Source: Cellvibrio sp. UBA7671 (GTDB lineage Bacteria > Pseudomonadota > Gammaproteobacteria > Pseudomonadales > Cellvibrionaceae). Taken from it: a stretch of DNA of 64,000 bases. Location: assembly GCA_002483145.1 (NCBI GenBank), contig DLHJ01000014.1, forward strand, positions 124,001 to 188,000, written 5' to 3'. The stretch's first letter is position 1; each line of letters opens with the position of its first letter. Of this stretch, positions 52,434 through 62,974 are shown in pieces. The notes beneath the pieces were generated by a model. It was not told where the DNA came from and made no database searches. It was given only the letters and a program-made list of their open reading frames with translations. The position numbers and the translations under genes are program-made.

Positions 52434-54173
52434 TTAATTTGCATGGCCTTGGCGCATCACACCACCGGTAGCTGGATCACCGCCCCCAACGCTAATAACT
52501 TGATGTAAATAAGCGGGCGCTGGTTGTTCGATAAGCGAATACAAATTCATTAAGTGGCGGCGAAAGAGGTATTCAAAATCGCTGACACTTTGTGATGGGT
52601 TGTAATCACCAAACCACCAGAACCAATCGGATCCTTCACAAAGGGCGAGCTGCTTTTCAATTTGTGCTAATTGTGCAGGGGAAAAACTGCGTTTGCTGAG
52701 TGCGTGATCCACTTGCTGCTTGGCATCGCAAAGCATGTCCCAGCCGCGATTTTTATCTTTGTCGCCGATCCAGGTGGAGAAAGTCCCATAAACCCAGCTG
52801 CCGGCAACAAGGTGGGGCATAGCAACAGGAACAGGTTGCTGCTGATCAAGCACCTCACTGTAAGTTGCAAGTTCAAGTTGTGGATGTGTTGTTAACCGTT
52901 CATAGAGTGTATGTAAAAAATGGTAGGCATTTTCAGGGAAATATTCCCATGCATTTTCGCCGTCCATGATCACTGAAATAACCGTATTTTTTGTATCGTT
53001 ACTAGCGTTGGCTATATGCACCATGTGATTAAGTAGATCGCCAACAGCGTCATCCGAATGCCAGGTGGCGTATTTAAATCCAATCAAGTCGGACAAGCCG
53101 TCATCGCGAAAAAAGGTATTGATTTTGATATTAGCAAATTCATATGCGCGATGCAGCGATTGGTTGTCGCTGCGGATTTGTTCGGCAACACTTCTATTTT
53201 CGAGTGCACGCAGGCTGTTGTGCAGCACAGAGTCGCCCGTTGCAGCCCAATCAAATTTTGCCTCATGCAATAATTTTAATGTTTCATCGCTCAATGAACC
53301 TTCAGAAGCCCAGCATCCGCGTGGGCGCTTGCCAAAATACTGCTCGAACGTTTTAAAGCCCTCATGCAGATGCCATTTGGCACGATTGCGCCCATCTGGA
53401 TAAAACAATGCATTAGGTAAATTGACATCCGGCATTGCCTCTTTCGCACTATTTAAATCGATCAATAAAGGAATAATAGGATGTGCATAAGGGCTCATGC
53501 ACAATTCGATTTGACCGGACTCGGCAAGTTTGCGATAGCGCGGGCCAATCGATGCAATCAACTCACCGATGATGCCCAATAATTCGCGGCGATCCTCCAG
53601 AGAATAATTACGCTCTTTTTGTTGCAAGCGTTGGATGCGCTCATCTGACCGGCGCGGAATTTCAGCCAGCCAACTGATGTGATACCAAACCCCCAAATCT
53701 ATTAAAAACTGTTCATTCAGATAACGGCTGATAAAGGGTTTCTCATCAAATGTGCCAACCACATTAGCGAGTTCATGATAGGCAGGAAAGCGTTCAATCA
53801 TCCGCTCACGATTTGCGCGTAAATATTTTTTAGCGAGATCGGTAAATGCCATAGTGCCTGGTGCAGGTAATACTGGCTCGACCAATGAAGCAAGTACTGC
53901 GTCTTTGATTTTTTTACTCTGGTCTTTTAAATGCGCAGCAATTTGCTGCGCATAGTCATCTAACTGCTCCAACAATATAGGCGCAAAGTTCACCACAGCT
54001 TTAGCAGCCGGCTGCGCTTCTATGTGCGCAGCCATATCCACATAATCTTTAATGGCGTGAAGATAAGTCCAGGGAAAATAATATTCACCTGTCATAATGT
54101 CGCGATAATCGGGCTGATGCATGTGCCAGAGAAAAACGACCTTCGTTTTGCCATTATTAGCCATTGATTTCAT
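52434..54173 (-). CDS. GH57 family glycoside hydrolase (alpha-amylase type)
   Basis: A 579-residue enzyme of the (beta/alpha)7-barrel GH57 family, active on alpha-glucans. The HMHQP motif (residues 17-21) opens the barrel. The nucleophile lies in CWASEGSLS (Glu) and the acid/base in [12 protein letters not shown] (Asp). The C-terminal region is helical. It is not the branching-enzyme subtype by eye, but the specificity (amylase, transferase or branching) cannot be fixed. The start overlaps the end of glgC by 17 bases; an ATG at 54164 (overlap 8) is equally possible, so coupling to glgC is clear. Confidence 0.88.
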   Translation of the reverse strand: MKSMANNGKTKVVFLWHMHQPDYRDIMTGEYYFPWTYLHAIKDYVDMAAHIEAQPAAKAVVNFAPILLEQLDDYAQQIAAHLKDQSKKIKDAVLASLVEPVLPAPGTMAFTDLAKKYLRANRERMIERFPAYHELANVVGTFDEKPFISRYLNEQFLIDLGVWYHISWLAEIPRRSDERIQRLQQKERNYSLEDRRELLGIIGELIASIGPRYRKLAESGQIELCMSPYAHPIIPLLIDLNSAKEAMPDVNLPNALFYPDGRNRAKWHLHEGFKTFEQYFGKRPRGCWASEGSLSDETLKLLHEAKFDWAATGDSVLHNSLRALENRSVAEQIRSDNQSLHRAYEFANIKINTFFRDDGLSDLIGFKYATWHSDDAVGDLLNHMVHIANASNDTKNTVISVIMDGENAWEYFPENAYHFLHTLYERLTTHPQLELATYSEVLDQQQPVPVAMPHLVAGSWVYGTFSTWIGDKDKNRGWDMLCDAKQQVDHALSKRSFSPAQLAQIEKQLALCEGSDWFWWFGDYNPSQSVSDFEYLFRRHLMNLYSLIEQPAPAYLHQVISVGGGDPATGGVMRQGHAN

Positions 54174-55422
54174 CCTGTCCTAGCATGTCGGGTGTCACCA
54201 GCACTACACCTTTGGGAGAAATATGGAAGCGTTTTCTGTCAGCTTCTTCATCGTAACCAATAATAGTGCCTTCGGGAATTTTGCAGCGGCGATCAATCAG
54301 CGCTTTGCGGATTTTACAGCGGCGTCCTACTTCCACACTGGGAAATAAAACCGAGTCTTCAATCTCGCAATAGGAGTGAACACGAACGCGCGGGAATAAC
54401 AACGAATGTTTTATTGCCGAGCCGGAAATAATACAACCACCGGCAATTAATGAATCAACGGCATAGCCACGACGGCCTTCGTCATTAAATACAAATTTTG
54501 CTGGTGCCACTTGCTCTTGATAAGTCCAAATTGGCCACGCGGCGTCGTATAAATCCAATTCAGGGGTGATGCCGGTTAATTCAAGGTTAGCTTCCCAGAG
54601 TGAATCAACCGTTCCTACATCACGCCAGTAAGCATCTCCACCGGAGACTGGATCGCGAAATGGAAATGCTGTGACGCGATGAGATTTAATCATAGACGGA
54701 ATAATATCTTTACCAAAATCGTGTGAGGAGTTTGGATTGTCGCGATCTTTTAGCAGTTCGCGGAACAATACTTTGGTGCTGAAAACATAAATGCCCATTG
54801 AAGCCAACGCTTTATCGGGCTTGCCGGGCATAGATTCGGGATGCGCCGGTTTCTCAGTAAATTTTACAATGCGATAGTCTTTGTCCATATCCATCACACC
54901 AAAAGCATGTGCAATTTCCAGCGGAACTTCAATACAACCAACAGTAATGTCAGCACCGCGCTCCACGTGCGCCGCAATCATGGTACCGTAATCCATTTTA
55001 TATACGTGGTCGCCCGCGAGGATTAATACATACTCAGGGTTGTGGCGACGAATGATATCGATATTTTGTAAAACCGCATCGGCAGTGCCGGCATACCAGG
55101 ATTCGCTCAAGCGCTGTTGCGCGGGTAATAATTCAACGAACTCACCGAGTTCCCCTCCTAGGAACCCCCAACCGCGTTGTACGTGACGATCCAATGAATG
55201 CGATTTGTATTGGGTCAACACGCTGATGCGGCGAATGCCGGAGTTGACGCAATTGGAGAGAGGGAAATCGATAATGCGGAATTTGCCACCGAAATGTACT
55301 GCAGGTTTTGCGCGCCAATCTGTTAGTTGATGTAACCGAGAACCTCGTCCACCTGCAAGAATTACCGCCAATGTTTCTCGCGTAAGACGACTAACAAAAC
55401 GACCCGATGTTGGTGTACTCAT
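54157..55422 (-). CDS. glgC: Glucose-1-phosphate adenylyltransferase
   Basis: This 421-residue enzyme makes ADP-glucose, the glycogen precursor. The nucleotide-binding [21 protein letters not shown] near the N-terminus carries the regulatory/catalytic signature, [11 protein letters not shown] the next, and [14 protein letters not shown] the sugar-phosphate site. The C-terminal left-handed beta-helix is present. Length matches bacterial GlgC. An AAGGAATA site lies before the ATG. It heads the minus-strand glycogen genes and diverges from glgB. Allosteric control by fructose-1,6-bisphosphate is typical of the family. Confidence 0.95.
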   Translation of the reverse strand: MSTPTSGRFVSRLTRETLAVILAGGRGSRLHQLTDWRAKPAVHFGGKFRIIDFPLSNCVNSGIRRISVLTQYKSHSLDRHVQRGWGFLGGELGEFVELLPAQQRLSESWYAGTADAVLQNIDIIRRHNPEYVLILAGDHVYKMDYGTMIAAHVERGADITVGCIEVPLEIAHAFGVMDMDKDYRIVKFTEKPAHPESMPGKPDKALASMGIYVFSTKVLFRELLKDRDNPNSSHDFGKDIIPSMIKSHRVTAFPFRDPVSGGDAYWRDVGTVDSLWEANLELTGITPELDLYDAAWPIWTYQEQVAPAKFVFNDEGRRGYAVDSLIAGGCIISGSAIKHSLLFPRVRVHSYCEIEDSVLFPSVEVGRRCKIRKALIDRRCKIPEGTIIGYDEEADRKRFHISPKGVVLVTPDMLGQDEING

Positions 55423-55800
55423 TACTACTTATTCCTTATGGCTATTGTGTCTGAACGATGAATTTTGTGTGACGGTTATGCGTAGAGTAAGAGCAATATC
55501 AATGCCAATAAATTGATCTGGCGCAAACTCAAGTGAAACACAAAATTTTTTATGGTGCATTTAAAAACACCCACTTGCTCGCTTTAAATGCAAAACTAAG
55601 TGTAGCTTCAAGTTTGGCACCGAATCTGCAAATGTCTTTCACGGATGTTATTTTTTGCAAAAAAATGGTGCAACAAAAGAAAGCGATAATGGCTAAGCTA
55701 GTAGAGCTTGGCCGTATGACAATTTTATGTAGCCCGAAATGGGGCATAATCTGCAATATGCAAAATCAAGTGCCAAAATAATCACTTAGGAATCGATTCA
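55423..55800. promoter_or_regulatory. Divergent control region between glgC and glgB
   Basis: The 378-base gap must hold promoters for both arms. I see no certain -35/-10 pair. A near-perfect hairpin (GGCTAAGCT 55691-55699 with AGCTTGGCC 55705-55713, one wobble) lies about 90 bases before the glgB start and may act in its leader. The 82-codon frame inside looks spurious. Confidence 0.5.
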
Positions 55801-58008
55801 ATGTTGAATGTGAAGCAGGACAAACCCTTATCCCACGAGATGTTGCGTATAGTTACCGCTACTCACCACGACCCTTTTGAGGTGCTTGGACGCCATCCGT
55901 TAGGTGCCACCTCAACGGCAGCAGCAGACACCTTTGTGCGCGTTTACTTACCTGGCGCCCGTACCGCTACATTAGTGATTAACGAGCAACATCACGCCCT
56001 GAAACGCATTGAAGGCACTGATTTTTTTGAGTGGTACGGTTTGGCAAAAATATTACCGGAGCATTATTTGGTGCAGTGGTACGACCGCCACAATACCATG
56101 CACACTGAATTTGACCCCTACTCCTTTGCACCACAATTGGGCGATATTGACATGCACCTCTTTGCGGAGGGGCAACATTGGAACATCTATCAACACTTGG
56201 GTGCGCACCCGCGCACAGTTGATGGCATCGAAGGTGTGCTGTTTGCCACTTGGGCGCCCAATGCCGAGCGTATCAGTGTCGTTGGTGACTTTAATGACTG
56301 GGATGGCCGCCATCACCCCTTGCGAGTACGCGGCGGCAGCGGCCTGTGGGAGGTGTTTATCCCCGGAATTAAGGCAGGGGCTTTATACAAGTTTGAAATT
56401 CGCAATCGTGCGACCGGTGCCGTTTTTCTTAAGTCCGACCCTTATGGACAGGCATTTGAATTGCGCCCCTTGACCGGCTCAATAGTTAAAGCCCCCTCCG
56501 ATTATGAATGGCAGGACGGAGACTGGCTGAACAAACGTGCCCACTGGGATTGGCAATCATCGCCTCTCTCGGTTTACGAGATGCACCTCGGCTCATGGCG
56601 CCGTGGCTGGGTGGGTGAGTTTATGAATTATCGCGAACTCGCCCATCAAGTTGTCGATTATATAAAGCCGCTGGGATTTACCCATATCGAAATTATGCCT
56701 GTTAGTGAGCATCCGCTAGATGACTCATGGGGTTACCAAACTACTGGCTACTACGCGCCGACGAGTCGCTTCGGTACACCGGATGATTTTCGCTACTTTG
56801 TCGATTATCTCCATCGCCACAATATCGGGATCATCCTCGATTGGGTGCCCGCGCACTTCCCGAAAGATGCGCATGCCCTCGCCCGTTTTGACGGTTCAGC
56901 GCTTTATGAGCACGAAGATCCACGCTTGGGTGAGCATCGCGATTGGGGTACCTTGATATATAACTATGGCCGCAATGAGGTGCGAAACTTCTTATTGGCC
57001 AACGCCCTCTTCTGGTTAAAGGAGTACCACCTTGATGGTTTGCGAGTTGATGCTGTCGCTTCCATGTTGCATTTGGATTATTCGCGCGAGCCGGGCGAAT
57101 GGATACCAAATATCCATGGGGGGAATGAAAATCTTGAGGCTATGTCGTTTTTGCAAAAGCTGAATGAAGTTTGCCATGGGCAACACCCTGGCGCGTTGGT
57201 GATTGCAGAGGAATCTACTGCCTGGCCGCAAGTCACTCGCCCCACCTGGGTGGGTGGCTTGGGCTTTTCAATGAAATGGAATATGGGTTGGATGCATGAC
57301 ACCCTGGATTACATCAGTAAAGATCCTATCCATCGCCAGTATCATCACAATCAATTAACTTTCGGCATGATGTACGCTTTTACCGAAAATTTTATGCTGC
57401 CTTTTTCGCATGATGAAGTGGTGCACGGCAAAGGTAGTATGATCAATAAAATGCCCGGCGATGACTGGCAAAAGTTTGCTAATCTGCGTTTACTTTACAC
57501 CTACTTGTTCACTTATCCGGGAACTAAATTATTATTTATGGGGAGCGAATTTGCGCAGTGGAGTGAGTGGGCGCAAAGTCGCACACTCGACTGGGATTTA
57601 CTCGACTACGCACCGCACCAGGGTATGCACACATTGGTGAAAGATTTAAACCACTGCTACACAAGTATGCCTTCACTTTATCAGCGCAATTTCCGCGGCG
57701 ATGGTTTCGAGTGGATTGACTGTCATGACAGCACTCAATCTATCGTGAGTTATATTCGCAAGAGTGATCACGACTTCAGTATAGTGATTTTAAATTTCAC
57801 CCCTGTGACACGTACCAATTACCGTATCGGCGTTCCGGTCGCTGGTGCATATCATGAAATTTTAAATTCCGATTCAAGTTTTTATGGCGGTAGCAATTGG
57901 GGTAATTCCAATCCAATCTATTCCCAACCCGTACCCTGGATGAATCATCAACAGTCATTGGAAGTAAACCTTCCACCTTTGGGTGCACTTATTTTAAAAC
58001 TGGCTTAA
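55801..58008 (+). CDS. glgB: 1,4-alpha-glucan branching enzyme
   Basis: This 735-residue GH13 enzyme forms alpha-1,6 branches in glycogen. It has two N-terminal beta-sandwich modules (the N1 extension and CBM48: [14 protein letters not shown], then [23 protein letters not shown]), the catalytic barrel with [16 protein letters not shown] (nucleophile), IAEESTAWP (acid/base) and [14 protein letters not shown], and a C-terminal beta domain. Length equals the E. coli type. GlgA follows 22 bases after its stop. Confidence 0.96.
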   Translation: MLNVKQDKPLSHEMLRIVTATHHDPFEVLGRHPLGATSTAAADTFVRVYLPGARTATLVINEQHHALKRIEGTDFFEWYGLAKILPEHYLVQWYDRHNTMHTEFDPYSFAPQLGDIDMHLFAEGQHWNIYQHLGAHPRTVDGIEGVLFATWAPNAERISVVGDFNDWDGRHHPLRVRGGSGLWEVFIPGIKAGALYKFEIRNRATGAVFLKSDPYGQAFELRPLTGSIVKAPSDYEWQDGDWLNKRAHWDWQSSPLSVYEMHLGSWRRGWVGEFMNYRELAHQVVDYIKPLGFTHIEIMPVSEHPLDDSWGYQTTGYYAPTSRFGTPDDFRYFVDYLHRHNIGIILDWVPAHFPKDAHALARFDGSALYEHEDPRLGEHRDWGTLIYNYGRNEVRNFLLANALFWLKEYHLDGLRVDAVASMLHLDYSREPGEWIPNIHGGNENLEAMSFLQKLNEVCHGQHPGALVIAEESTAWPQVTRPTWVGGLGFSMKWNMGWMHDTLDYISKDPIHRQYHHNQLTFGMMYAFTENFMLPFSHDEVVHGKGSMINKMPGDDWQKFANLRLLYTYLFTYPGTKLLFMGSEFAQWSEWAQSRTLDWDLLDYAPHQGMHTLVKDLNHCYTSMPSLYQRNFRGDGFEWIDCHDSTQSIVSYIRKSDHDFSIVILNFTPVTRTNYRIGVPVAGAYHEILNSDSSFYGGSNWGNSNPIYSQPVPWMNHQQSLEVNLPPLGALILKLA

Positions 58009-58030
58009 TTGTTACGAAGAAGGATCACTC

Positions 58031-59479
58031 ATGCAGAAAATTTTATTTGCAACCAGTGAGGTTTATCCACTGATCAAAACTGGTGGGCTTGCGGATGTAG
58101 CAGCAAGCCTTCCACGTGCGCTGCTAAAACTGGGGCAAGATGTAAAAATATTGCTACCCGCCTATGCGAGTGTGCTGGAGAAAGCCAAAAACGTCGGCAT
58201 CAAAGAGATTGCACAATTAGAGATTGAAGGCTATTCAGTATCATTAAGACAAACTCGCTTACCCGGCACAAAAGTGATTGTTTTGTTAGTGGATATTCCA
58301 GAGTTTTTTGAACGCGAAGGAAATCCCTACTGCGGCCCTGATGGCAATGACTGGTTTGATAACCACAAACGCTTTTATGTATTTGCCAGAGTTGCTGAAC
58401 TCATTGCTTTGGATCAGGTGGGATTGAATTGGCAACCGACAATTGTGCACTGCAACGATTGGCAAACAGGTTTGATCCCGGCATTGCTTTCCCTCCACCC
58501 CAATCATCCGGCCTCTGTGTTTACCATCCACAACCTGGCTTATCGTGGTCTATTTTCCTATCAAGCGTTTGCCGAATTAAATTTGCCTGCAGTATTTTGG
58601 CATCATGAGCGATTGGAATTTTATGGTCAAATGTCCTTTATAAAAGGCGGATTGGCTTTTGCGGATTTCATCACCACAGTCAGCCCTAGTTACGCGAAGG
58701 AAATTCAACGCCCGGAGTTTGGCAATGGCTTGGATGGACTAATACGCTATCGCAGCGATGCGGTTGCCGGAATTTTAAATGGTATAGATACCGATGAGTG
58801 GAATCCGGGAACTGACCCTCATTTAACCTGCAACTACAATCGTCGCACCCTTGGCAACAAAACCAAAAACAAATTGGCATTGCAAGAAGAGCTTGGCCTT
58901 ACTGTGAGTTCTGACATCCCTTTACTCGGATTTGTTGGCCGACTAGTTGACCAAAAAGGCGTGGATTTAATTCTGGAACAAATGAACCAGTTGTTAACCC
59001 TGGATTGCCAACTAGTGATTTTAGGCAACGGATTCCCCCATTATGAAAAAGCGTTAAAAAATATTGCCGAACAATACCCACAAAAAGTTGCTGTCACTCT
59101 TGGCTATAACGAAACCTTTGCTCATCGTATTGAAGCGAGCAGTGATATTTTTCTGATGCCATCCATCTTTGAGCCTTGCGGCTTAAATCAATTATACAGT
59201 TTGCGTTACGGCACGCTGCCCGTTGTGCACGCCGTTGGTGGGCTACGTGATACCGTTTTTGAACAGACGTTGGAAAGTGAGTCAGGCGAGGCCAATGGTT
59301 TTGTGTTTCACGGTGCCACTGCAGGAGAGCTACTTGCTGCGATTCAACGAGCTATTTCGCTCTTCAAGCAAAAAGATCGCTGGAAGCAGCTGCAACTGAA
59401 TGCAATGAGTAAAGACTTTTCATGGGACGCTAGCGCCAAAGAATATTTGGCGATTTATGATCAGATTGTTTCAGCCTGA
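58031..59479 (+). CDS. glgA: Glycogen synthase (ADP-glucose type)
   Basis: This 482-residue GT5 enzyme adds ADP-glucose to alpha-glucan. The N-terminal KTGGLADVAASLP substrate-binding loop and the C-terminal FEPCGLNQLYSLRYGTLPVV with the catalytic Glu region and EX7E arrangement are visible. Two Rossmann domains and family length are intact. An AAGAAGGA ribosome site precedes the ATG. It is cotranscribed with glgB and ends at a bidirectional terminator. Confidence 0.96.
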   Translation: MQKILFATSEVYPLIKTGGLADVAASLPRALLKLGQDVKILLPAYASVLEKAKNVGIKEIAQLEIEGYSVSLRQTRLPGTKVIVLLVDIPEFFEREGNPYCGPDGNDWFDNHKRFYVFARVAELIALDQVGLNWQPTIVHCNDWQTGLIPALLSLHPNHPASVFTIHNLAYRGLFSYQAFAELNLPAVFWHHERLEFYGQMSFIKGGLAFADFITTVSPSYAKEIQRPEFGNGLDGLIRYRSDAVAGILNGIDTDEWNPGTDPHLTCNYNRRTLGNKTKNKLALQEELGLTVSSDIPLLGFVGRLVDQKGVDLILEQMNQLLTLDCQLVILGNGFPHYEKALKNIAEQYPQKVAVTLGYNETFAHRIEASSDIFLMPSIFEPCGLNQLYSLRYGTLPVVHAVGGLRDTVFEQTLESESGEANGFVFHGATAGELLAAIQRAISLFKQKDRWKQLQLNAMSKDFSWDASAKEYLAIYDQIVSA

Positions 59480-59486
59480 ATCCAGG

Positions 59487-59514
59487 AAAAAAATGGGCAT
59501 TGCTGCCCATTTTT
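59487..59514. terminator. Bidirectional terminator between glgA and the oligopeptide ABC operon
   Basis: AAAAATGGGCA (59489-59499) pairs with TGCCCATTTTT (59504-59514) around a four-base loop, with A-run and T-run on the two sides. Confidence 0.9.
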
Positions 59515-59524
59515 ACATCTGCAT

Positions 59525-61138
59525 TTACAGGGTAGGAATTGCCGCGAGCAGTTGCCGTGTGTATTCCTGCTGTGGTGCGGAAAATAACTGCTCCGTTATC
59601 CCCTCTTCAATTAACATCCCTTTCTGCATAACTACCACGCGATCACATAGATAACGCACCACAGACATGTCGTGAGAGATAAACAGCATCGTCAAATTGT
59701 GTTTTTGTGTTAACTCCAATAACAATGCCAATATTTGCGCACGGATGGTTACATCTAGCGCGGATACTGGTTCGTCAGCAACTATCAGTTTTGGTTTCAA
59801 TGCAATCGCACGTGCGATAGCGATACGCTGACGCTGACCACCTGAAAACTCATGGGGATATTTGCGGATAAAACGCCGATCCAAACCGACATCATCCATT
59901 AGCTCATTGACTTGATCCAGCACAGTAGACTTGGTGGCAAGGCCATGCACCAGGAGCGGTTCAGCCAGCGTGTCAAATACCGTCATGCGTGGGTTTAATG
60001 AAGCATAAGGATCTTGAAAAATCATCTGTATATCGCGACGCATTTCTGTGAGGTTTGCGGGGGACAAACCTAATAATTCTTTACCGTTAAAAATCACTTC
60101 GCCCGACTGCGCATTCACCAAACGAATGATACTTCTACCCAGCGTAGACTTTCCCGAGCCTGATTCACCAACCAGCCCAAGTATTTCACCACGATAAATA
60201 TTAATGCTTACATCATCAACACCACGTGCAAACTGCTTAATACGATTAAACAGAGAGCCTGCGTGCGACGCGTAACCCACCTGAAGGTTTTTTACATCCA
60301 GTAACGGTGCCTCATCCATTTTGGCTGCACTGGCAACGGGTTTTGCTGTGGCTAGTACAGCGCTGAGCAGTTTTTTTGTGTATTCCTGAGTTGGATTTTT
60401 AAATATTGCTTCGGTTGTGCCCTGCTCTACCAATCGCCCCTTTTCCATTACCAACACATCGTCTGCCATTTGCACTGCCACACCTAAATCGTGGGTAATA
60501 AAAATTACAGCGAGCTTATGGCTTTTTTGAAGACCTTTAATAAGTGCGAGAATTTGTGCCTGGACAGTTACGTCCAATGCAGTCGTTGGCTCATCTGCAA
60601 TCAGTATTTCAGGCTCTCCAAGGAGCGCCATAGCGATCATAACGCGCTGCCGCATGCCACCCGAAAATTGATGCGGATATTCATCAATACGTTTAGTTGC
60701 ATTCTGGATGCCAACTTCAACCAGTGCAGCGATTGATTTTTCCCGCGCCTCTTTTTTACTCATTTTTTTGTGTTGCAACAAGACTTCGATAAGTTGATCT
60801 GCAACGCGCATATAGGGATTTAAACACGTCATCGGGTCTTGGAAAATCATGGCGATTTTATGCCCGCGCACATGGCGCAATTCGGATTCAGGCATTTGCA
60901 ATAAATCTTTGCCATGAAATAGTGCGCGGCCTGATTCAATTTTCCCCGGGGGTGACGGAATTAATCCCATCAACGCATAGCATGCGACCGACTTGCCTGA
61001 ACCTGACTCACCTACAATGCCCAATACTTTTCCCGCTTCAAGTGAAAAACTTAAGTTTTCCACCGCTACTGTTTGGCCATTACGGGTATTAAACAATACC
61101 CGCAAATTTTCAACATTGAGTAATTTTTCGCTGGTCAT
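59525..61138 (-). CDS. Fused dipeptide/oligopeptide ABC transporter ATP-binding protein (DppD-DppF type)
   Basis: This 537-residue protein carries two ATPase units in one chain. Unit 1 has Walker A GESGSGKS and signature FSGGMRQR; unit 2 (from about 275) has Walker [10 protein letters not shown] and signature FSGGQRQR. This is the YejF/DppDF-fused form of the peptide transporter. It is the last gene of the operon, 3 bases after the preceding permease gene's stop, and ends at the shared terminator. It powers import through the two permeases. Confidence 0.92.
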   Translation of the reverse strand: MTSEKLLNVENLRVLFNTRNGQTVAVENLSFSLEAGKVLGIVGESGSGKSVACYALMGLIPSPPGKIESGRALFHGKDLLQMPESELRHVRGHKIAMIFQDPMTCLNPYMRVADQLIEVLLQHKKMSKKEAREKSIAALVEVGIQNATKRIDEYPHQFSGGMRQRVMIAMALLGEPEILIADEPTTALDVTVQAQILALIKGLQKSHKLAVIFITHDLGVAVQMADDVLVMEKGRLVEQGTTEAIFKNPTQEYTKKLLSAVLATAKPVASAAKMDEAPLLDVKNLQVGYASHAGSLFNRIKQFARGVDDVSINIYRGEILGLVGESGSGKSTLGRSIIRLVNAQSGEVIFNGKELLGLSPANLTEMRRDIQMIFQDPYASLNPRMTVFDTLAEPLLVHGLATKSTVLDQVNELMDDVGLDRRFIRKYPHEFSGGQRQRIAIARAIALKPKLIVADEPVSALDVTIRAQILALLLELTQKHNLTMLFISHDMSVVRYLCDRVVVMQKGMLIEEGITEQLFSAPQQEYTRQLLAAIPTL

Positions 61139-61141
61139 GAG

Positions 61142-62032
61142 TTAATCCTTGGATGCTCGTGGGTCAAGTGCATCGCGCAAGCCATCGCCGAGAAAATTGA
61201 GTGAAAACAAGGTGATTGTTAGAACCAGACCTGGGAAAATCAGCAGCCAGGGATATTCTTCCATGGTCTCGACCCCACCAGAAATTAACGAGCCCCAGGA
61301 ACTTGCAGGCGGTTGAATACCCAAACCTAAAAAGCTTAAAAAAGATTCCAATAAAATAACACTGGGAATAGTGAGAGTTGTGTAAACAATTACGGGACCG
61401 AGCACATTAGGGATTAAATGCCGCGAAATAATTCGCCACGGCGATAACCCCATAGAAATCGCTGCCTCGACAAACTCTTGCCGCTTAATAGTTAATACTT
61501 GCCCACGAACAATCCGTGCCATAGTCAACCACTCAACTGCACCGATTGCCAAGAACAGTAGCAACATACTGCTGCCAAAAATAACAGTAAGCAAAATAAT
61601 AAAAATCGTGAACGGCAATGCATAAAGTGCATCGACGATCCGCATCATCACCGCATCAACACGCCCCCCAAGAAAACCAGCTATCGCGCCCCAAAGTACG
61701 CCTATTGTTAATGCTACAGCAGTAGCAATAAATCCAACCATCAACGAAATACGGCTACCGTACATAATGCGCGTCAACTGATCGCGCCCCAAGGTGTCGG
61801 TACCCAACCAATGTTGGGCAGAGGGAGGGGACGCAGCTAATGCCAGATCTTGTTCGTCATAACTGTAGGGGGCAATCCAGGGGGTCATGATTGCAATCGC
61901 AATCAGCAGCAATAAAAAATATAAACTAGCCATCGCCATTTTATTTTTGCGCAAGCGCGCGGCTGCATCCTGGCTTAGTGAGCGGCCTTTTTCCAGCGCG
62001 GAAATATCCAAGGTTTTTATAAACTCTGTCAC
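61142..62032 (-). CDS. Oligopeptide/dipeptide ABC transporter permease (OppC type)
   Basis: This 296-residue inner-membrane permease has six membrane helices, the OppC N-terminal tail (ending before LAASPPSAQHWLGTDTLGRDQL, shortened here), and the EAA-type loop RQEFVEAAISMGLSPWRIISRH that docks the ATPases. It starts 3 bases after the OppB-type gene's stop. Substrate class is inferred from family only. Confidence 0.92.
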   Translation of the reverse strand: MTEFIKTLDISALEKGRSLSQDAAARLRKNKMAMASLYFLLLLIAIAIMTPWIAPYSYDEQDLALAASPPSAQHWLGTDTLGRDQLTRIMYGSRISLMVGFIATAVALTIGVLWGAIAGFLGGRVDAVMMRIVDALYALPFTIFIILLTVIFGSSMLLLFLAIGAVEWLTMARIVRGQVLTIKRQEFVEAAISMGLSPWRIISRHLIPNVLGPVIVYTTLTIPSVILLESFLSFLGLGIQPPASSWGSLISGGVETMEEYPWLLIFPGLVLTITLFSLNFLGDGLRDALDPRASKD

Positions 62033-62035
62033 GCC

Positions 62036-62971
62036 TTAACCTCTCTCTTCCAGTTCTTGCCGCAGCTTCGGATTCAACCAAACCTGAACTATGTCGGCGA
62101 GCAAATTAAACAAAATGATCAGGAAGGCAAAGAAAATAGTACAGCCTAGAATCATTGTGTAATCACGGTTAAATGCCGCTATAACATAATATCGGCCAAG
62201 TCCTGGAACCTGAAAAATTGATTCAACGACAAATGAACCTGCTAGTAGACCCGCAACAGCAGGGCCAAGGAAAGAAATTACTGGTGTGATGCCACCACGC
62301 AATGCATGCACCAAGACAATACGAATGGTTGAAAGGCCCTTTGCCCTCGCTGTGCGGATATAATCCTGAGAAAGAATTTCCAGCATTCCGCCGCGACAAA
62401 TACGTGCGATATACGCCGCATAAACAGAGCCAAGCGTAATTGACGGCAATATTTTATCACCGGGAATTTGCCCCCAACCCGCTACAGGTAACCAGCCAAG
62501 CCAAATACCGAATACCAATAACAGAATGGGCCCAAGGACAAATGTCGGCATACAAATTCCGATCATTGCAGTAGACATAGGTACATAGTCAAGCAAGGTA
62601 TTTTGTTTGATCGCTGCCAGCATTCCAGTAGGCAATCCCACAAGCAGCGCAAATAAAATGGCATAGAACGAGAGTTCTAACGTGGGGAGTAACCCGGCTG
62701 CAATCAGTTCAGTTACCGAATGGCTGGCAAATTTGAACGAGGGTCCAAAATCGCCCTGAATAATACTGCTCATGTAATCCATATATTGCTTCCAGAGCGG
62801 ATCATCCAGATGGTAACGTTTATTGAGCTGCGTCAGCACTTCCGGAGGTATCGCGCGGTCTTTATCAAAAGGCCCCCCGGGTGCTGCGCGCACCATAAAA
62901 AATGTTACTGTCGCGACCAGCAACAATACGGGAATAGCTTGTAAAACACGTTTGAGGATAAACAGAAACAT
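62036..62971 (-). CDS. Oligopeptide/dipeptide ABC transporter permease (OppB type)
   Basis: This 311-residue inner-membrane permease has an N-terminal helix, then the conserved ATVTFFMVRAAPGGPFDKDRAIPPE opening (listed in part), a large periplasmic loop, and the EAA loop DYIRTARAKGLSTIRIVLVHAL. It starts 3 bases after the binding-protein gene's stop and pairs with the OppC-type permease. Confidence 0.92.
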   Translation of the reverse strand: MFLFILKRVLQAIPVLLLVATVTFFMVRAAPGGPFDKDRAIPPEVLTQLNKRYHLDDPLWKQYMDYMSSIIQGDFGPSFKFASHSVTELIAAGLLPTLELSFYAILFALLVGLPTGMLAAIKQNTLLDYVPMSTAMIGICMPTFVLGPILLLVFGIWLGWLPVAGWGQIPGDKILPSITLGSVYAAYIARICRGGMLEILSQDYIRTARAKGLSTIRIVLVHALRGGITPVISFLGPAVAGLLAGSFVVESIFQVPGLGRYYVIAAFNRDYTMILGCTIFFAFLIILFNLLADIVQVWLNPKLRQELEERG

Positions 62972-62974
62972 AGA

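Noticed and set aside
55533-55781. 82-codon frame between glgC and glgB
   Set aside because: No ribosome site and no family resemblance; the region is more likely control DNA.
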